Shown piece by piece: positions 31,985 through 35,203 of a stretch of DNA of 35,203 nt; the first letter of the stretch is position 1, and the number at the start of each line of letters is the position of its first letter. Below the pieces are notes generated by a model. That model was given only the letters and a program-made list of their open reading frames with translations. It was not told the DNA's origin and did no database searches. Made by a program: the position numbers and the translations under genes. The stretch is from CALBPI01 sp039700805 (GTDB lineage: Bacteria; Pseudomonadota; Gammaproteobacteria; Steroidobacterales; Woeseiaceae). Location: contig JBCAZE010000011.1 in assembly GCA_039700805.1 (NCBI GenBank), positions 1 through 35,203 on the forward strand, written 5' to 3'.

Positions 31985-34138
31985 ATGCGGACATCTCTCA
32001 CAAAACTCTACGACTACCCAAAGTACTGGGCTGAGTGCTATGGCCGCGCGCCGTTTCTGCCGATGTCGCGCGACGAGATGGATACGCTCGGATGGGATAG
32101 TTGCGACATCATCCTGGTCACTGGCGATGCCTACGTCGACCACCCATCGTTCGGCATGGCCATCATCGGGCGCCTATTGGAATCGCAAGGTTTTCGTGTC
32201 GGCATCATCGCGCAGCCGGATTGGCGCTCCAAGGACGCGTTCGAAGCGTTGGGCAAGCCGAACCTCTATTTCGGCGTGACCGCTGGCAATATGGACTCGA
32301 TGATCAACCGCTATACGGCCGATCGCAAGCCGCGTTCCGATGATGCCTATACGGCAGGCGGGCAAGCCGGTTCCCGTCCTGACCGTTGCTCGCTGGTGTA
32401 TGCGCAACGGGTTCGAGAAGCCTATCCCGACGTTCCCCTGGTGCTCGGCGGCATCGAAGCATCGCTTCGCCGGATTGCGCATTATGACTATTGGCAAGAG
32501 AGCATCCGGCGCTCCATTTTGGTCGACGCGACCGCCGATATTTTGCTGTATGGCAATGCGGAGCGTGCGCTAGTCGAAGTGTCACACCGGTTTGCCCGTG
32601 GCGAGACAATCGACACGATGATGGATATCCGCGGATGTGCTTTTATCCGTCGGTCGACACCGGAAGGCTTCTGGGAAATCGACTCGACGCGTGTCGATCG
32701 CCCTGGCAAGGTCGATCATATCGTCAGTCCCTACGTCAGCACGACAGAAACACGCGCGTGTGAGGACAAGCAGTCGAGTGACGCTGAGCCCGAGCCGGTC
32801 ACGCCGTTGCGTTTCGTTCCAGACGCCAAACGTAATCGTGACCGAACGGTGATACGGCTGCCGTCATTCGAGAAGGTGCGCAACGATGCTGTTCTCTACG
32901 CGCACGCGAATCGCGTACTACACCTAGAAACAAACCCGGGCAACGCGCGCGCGCTGGTCCAAGCGCACGGCGATCACGACGTCTGGCTGACGCCACCACC
33001 GATCCCGCTTAGCACCGAAGAGATGGACTACGTATTCGACCAGCCGTTTCAACGCGTGCCGCACCCGGCCTACGGCGATGAAAAAATTCCGGCTTACGAA
33101 ATGATTCGGTTCTCAGTGAACATCATGCGTGGCTGTTTCGGCGGCTGCACGTTCTGCTCGATCACTGAGCACGAAGGACGCATCATCCAAAACCGCTCCG
33201 AAGAATCGGTCCTTAATGAAGTAGAAGACATCCGCGACAAAGTCCCAGGCTTTACCGGCGTCATCTCAGATCTCGGCGGCCCGACAGCGAATATGTATCG
33301 ACTCGCTTGCAAGAGCCCTGAGATCGAAGCAGCTTGTCGCAGACCGAGCTGCGTTTATCCGGGCGTGTGTAGCAACTTGAACACAGACCACAGTTCCCTA
33401 ACGCAGCTCTACCGAAAGGCGCGAGACTTGCCGGGCATCAAGAGAATCCTGATCGCCTCGGGCCTTCGCTACGATCTTGCCGTGGAGGATCCGGAATACG
33501 TCAAAGAGCTGGTCACCCACCACGTCGGCGGCTATTTGAAAATCGCGCCAGAACACACCGAGCGCGGCCCGCTCGACAAGATGATGAAGCCTGGCATTGG
33601 CACATACGACCGTTTTAAGGAGATGTTCGAGCAATTCACGAAGGAAGCAGGAAAAGAGCAATACCTCATCCCTTACTTCATCGCCGCGCACCCTGGTACG
33701 ACCGACGAAGACATGATTAATCTCGCGTTGTGGTTAAAAGACAATGGCTTCAAAGCCGACCAAGTCCAAGCGTTTTATCCATCGCCGATGGCAACAGCGA
33801 CGGCGATGTATCACTCCGGCAAAAATCCGCTCCGTAAAGTGGGGTACAAGACCGAAGGTGTTGAGACGATCAAAACACCAGAGCAAAGAAAGCTACACAA
33901 AGCACTACTGCGCTACCATGATCCGGCGAATTGGCCGATGATCCGCGAATGCCTGATACGACTCGGCAAGCATCAACTCATCGGAGATGGCCCGGGCAAA
34001 TTGATTCCATCGCGCGATCCGAAGGACACATACCAGGCGCATCGTCGAAAGAACTCACAGCGTGCGCACAAAAAACGGCTCGGAAAGAACCGGCTCCTCA
34101 CACAACACACGGGATTACCCCCACGCAAACAGACATGA
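31985..34138 (+). CDS. ygiQ: YgiQ family radical SAM protein
   Basis: A 717-residue UPF0313/YgiQ protein. The N-terminal domain (PKYWAECYGRAPFLPMSRDE, DSCDIILVTGDAYVDHPSFG) is nearly the same as E. coli YgiQ, and the radical SAM cluster motif is C384-x3-C388-x2-C391 in RGCFGGCTFCSI, binding a 4Fe-4S cluster used to cleave SAM. Its substrate is not firmly known. The ATG at 31985 fits the family start; the longer in-frame reading back to 31781 would cross the rhomboid gene. No Shine-Dalgarno sequence precedes it. The C-terminus ends in a basic tail (RRKNSQRAHKKRLGKNRLL). The next gene starts inside its stop codon (ATGA at 34135). Confidence 0.95.
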   Translation: MRTSLTKLYDYPKYWAECYGRAPFLPMSRDEMDTLGWDSCDIILVTGDAYVDHPSFGMAIIGRLLESQGFRVGIIAQPDWRSKDAFEALGKPNLYFGVTAGNMDSMINRYTADRKPRSDDAYTAGGQAGSRPDRCSLVYAQRVREAYPDVPLVLGGIEASLRRIAHYDYWQESIRRSILVDATADILLYGNAERALVEVSHRFARGETIDTMMDIRGCAFIRRSTPEGFWEIDSTRVDRPGKVDHIVSPYVSTTETRACEDKQSSDAEPEPVTPLRFVPDAKRNRDRTVIRLPSFEKVRNDAVLYAHANRVLHLETNPGNARALVQAHGDHDVWLTPPPIPLSTEEMDYVFDQPFQRVPHPAYGDEKIPAYEMIRFSVNIMRGCFGGCTFCSITEHEGRIIQNRSEESVLNEVEDIRDKVPGFTGVISDLGGPTANMYRLACKSPEIEAACRRPSCVYPGVCSNLNTDHSSLTQLYRKARDLPGIKRILIASGLRYDLAVEDPEYVKELVTHHVGGYLKIAPEHTERGPLDKMMKPGIGTYDRFKEMFEQFTKEAGKEQYLIPYFIAAHPGTTDEDMINLALWLKDNGFKADQVQAFYPSPMATATAMYHSGKNPLRKVGYKTEGVETIKTPEQRKLHKALLRYHDPANWPMIRECLIRLGKHQLIGDGPGKLIPSRDPKDTYQAHRRKNSQRAHKKRLGKNRLLTQHTGLPPRKQT

Positions 34139-34626
34139 TGGGCGTCAGCGCACATCACATGCGCGTTGGCTTGGGCGTTGCCTTGTTAATCGCACTCACC
34201 AGCTGTCGTTCAGAACCCGCTCTCAAACCATTCTCAAGTGACGGCTGCTCGCTGTTTCCAGACGCCTCCCCGCTGTCGCAGAAAGATTGGTGCGCGTGTT
34301 GCTTCGAACACGATATTGCTTACTGGAAAGGTGGAACACGCGAAGAACGCGAGGCCGCCGATCTTGCGTTGAAAGACTGTGTGGCTAAGAGGACCGGCAA
34401 TCAAGCGCTCGCCGGTACGATGTATGAAGGGGTACGCGCCGGCGGCAGTCCTTATTTTTATAATTGGTATCGATGGGGCTACGGCTGGCCTTATGCACGT
34501 AAATACCAAGCACTAACCGACGCCGAACAACAGGAGGCCGCGAGACTGCTGGCCATTTGGGAACCGAGCGAACGCGCCAAGGCGTGCCCGGATAACCTTA
34601 GACGGGACGACACACCGCAGCCTTAG
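34135..34626 (+). CDS. Phospholipase A2-like lipoprotein
   Basis: 163 residues. A hydrophobic stretch ending in IALTSC gives a good lipobox with C24, so the mature protein is probably a membrane-anchored lipoprotein. The core reads SDGCSLFPD, then WCACCFEHDIAYWKGG with cysteines C53, C55, C56 and the H59-D60 pair, and REEREAADLALKDCV. This CCxxHDxxY layout is that of the phospholipase A2 fold, where the histidine and aspartate support catalysis. The lipase activity itself is not shown; the calcium loop is not obvious. The ATG at 34135 gives the ATGA overlap with ygiQ; ATG at 34138 or 34159 (shorter signal) are alternatives. Confidence 0.78.
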   Translation: MMGVSAHHMRVGLGVALLIALTSCRSEPALKPFSSDGCSLFPDASPLSQKDWCACCFEHDIAYWKGGTREEREAADLALKDCVAKRTGNQALAGTMYEGVRAGGSPYFYNWYRWGYGWPYARKYQALTDAEQQEAARLLAIWEPSERAKACPDNLRRDDTPQP

Positions 34627-34719
34627 GCGCTATCCACAACGCTTCGCAGCAGCGCCAAGGCGCAGAAATGCTGGAAAACCACTCGGATAGCGTACGACCG
34701 ACTGCTTTTTTGCATATTT

Positions 34720-34749
34720 TTGCGCATATATAGCACGACTTATCATAAT
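34720..34749 (+). promoter_or_regulatory. Candidate promoter of the terminal membrane gene
   Basis: TTGCGC (34720-34725) and CATAAT (34744-34749) are 18 bases apart in an AT-rich patch (34705-34765). A small hairpin CTACT/AGTAG (34774-34789) lies in the short leader, just before the ribosome site. Confidence 0.4.
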
Positions 34750-34807
34750 TCGTGTATCTTTACGGTCAAGGTACTACTCTCAGAAGTAGCAGCGTAAGGA
34801 TACGGTG

Positions 34808-35203
34808 ATGAATCAAGAGCAAAGAGACGACTGGAATGCATTTCGTTTCATTATGCTCGGCGCGCCACTTCTGGTTTCCGTTGTTGCACTATTTCTAGGT
34901 TCATTAAGCACCGCGATACCGCTCGGCATTTTCAGTGCCTGTTTGAGCACACTGTTGTATCTCAGACGTGGCAGCAAGCGAGACATCACCTTGCATGTCG
35001 TGATGGCCATGCTGATCGGCTATCAAACGGTGCTGCTGGCAACGACCGTCGACGAGCCCAACATCGGCTTCGTTTGGTATCTCATTATCCCAGCGGTCGT
35101 CGCACTGTTAGGCAACAAAACCCACGTGTTGATTTGGACGCCGTTCACGCTACTGGCAGTGTCCTACATCTGGTATCTGTACAGAGACCTACCGGTGTTC
35201 TCT
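34808..35203 (+). CDS. Membrane protein, N-terminal part (3' truncated by window; likely sensor or diguanylate cyclase)
   Basis: 132 codons are open to the window edge. After a polar start (MNQEQRDDWNAF), four or five hydrophobic segments follow: residues 14-32, 36-51, 62-80, 88-103 and 108-125, with short loops (RRGSKRD, TTVDEPNIGF). AAGGA (34796-34800) lies 7 bases before the ATG at 34808. Multi-pass N-termini with the pattern WYLIIPAVVALLGNK are common ahead of GGDEF or histidine-kinase domains, but the effector part is outside the window, so this is only a suggestion. Confidence 0.75.
   Translation, partial: MNQEQRDDWNAFRFIMLGAPLLVSVVALFLGSLSTAIPLGIFSACLSTLLYLRRGSKRDITLHVVMAMLIGYQTVLLATTVDEPNIGFVWYLIIPAVVALLGNKTHVLIWTPFTLLAVSYIWYLYRDLPVFS

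Noticed and set aside
1..35203. Search for tRNA or rRNA genes, CRISPR arrays, insertion sequences and phage or defence genes
   Set aside because: No clover-leaf sequences, spaced direct repeats, transposase or integrase motifs were noticed; all long open frames are accounted for by housekeeping or metabolic families.

Overview
The window reads as a dense chromosomal segment of a gammaproteobacterium, most likely a free-living heterotroph. The placement rests on a YhcB/ZapG-type division protein, a full-length YgiQ, a YgeA-type racemase and a CIO-type cytochrome bd oxidase. I see no rRNA, tRNA, insertion sequence, phage gene or CRISPR array, so finer taxonomy is not supported. The gene ends are clean, short overlaps (ATGA, 8-14 nt) are common, and nothing looks recently transferred.

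Layout. 1-2232: the 3' end of a histidine kinase gene overlapping an Rcp1-type single-domain response regulator, then a TMEM175-type channel gene converging with a membrane-anchored conserved hypothetical. 2302-5277 (minus): a GbsR/MarR-type regulator followed by cydA and cydB of a cyanide-insensitive-type quinol oxidase. 5455-6990: an acyl-CoA ligase. 7316-7694: an RRM protein with a long structured leader and a textbook terminator. 7776-14717: a tightly packed five-gene operon encoding an AtuA-like protein, carboxyltransferase, enoyl-CoA hydratase, biotin-carrying alpha subunit and a maleylpyruvate-isomerase-fold metalloprotein. It looks like an acyl-CoA carboxylation/hydration route of the geranyl-CoA (Atu) type, but without the dehydrogenase of known atu clusters. 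14842-16122: an orphan membrane histidine kinase. 16199-21318: DUF2855 protein, a secreted NodB deacetylase fused to a PD40 propeller, a protein closely resembling BciA (8-vinyl chlorophyllide reductase), a YgeA-type racemase and a methyltransferase.

21341-26053 (minus) encodes a complete trans-4-hydroxy-L-proline pathway: epimerase, FAD-dependent D-hydroxyproline dehydrogenase, pyrroline-hydroxycarboxylate deaminase and 2-oxoglutarate-semialdehyde dehydrogenase. A divergent PAS-AraC regulator (26157-26918) sits behind a striking 31-bp inverted repeat. 27020-28036: zapG with a long acidic tail plus a small membrane protein. 28072-31854 (minus): DUF4399 lipoprotein, CNNM/CorC transporter-like protein, a Tat-exported aminotransferase and a rhomboid protease. 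31985-34626: ygiQ coupled to a phospholipase-A2-like lipoprotein. The window ends in a truncated membrane sensor-like gene.

The best candidates for something new are the AtuA/carboxylase/metalloprotein operon, the BciA-like protein outside any visible pigment cluster, the NodB-PD40 fusion, and the exported PLP aminotransferase.
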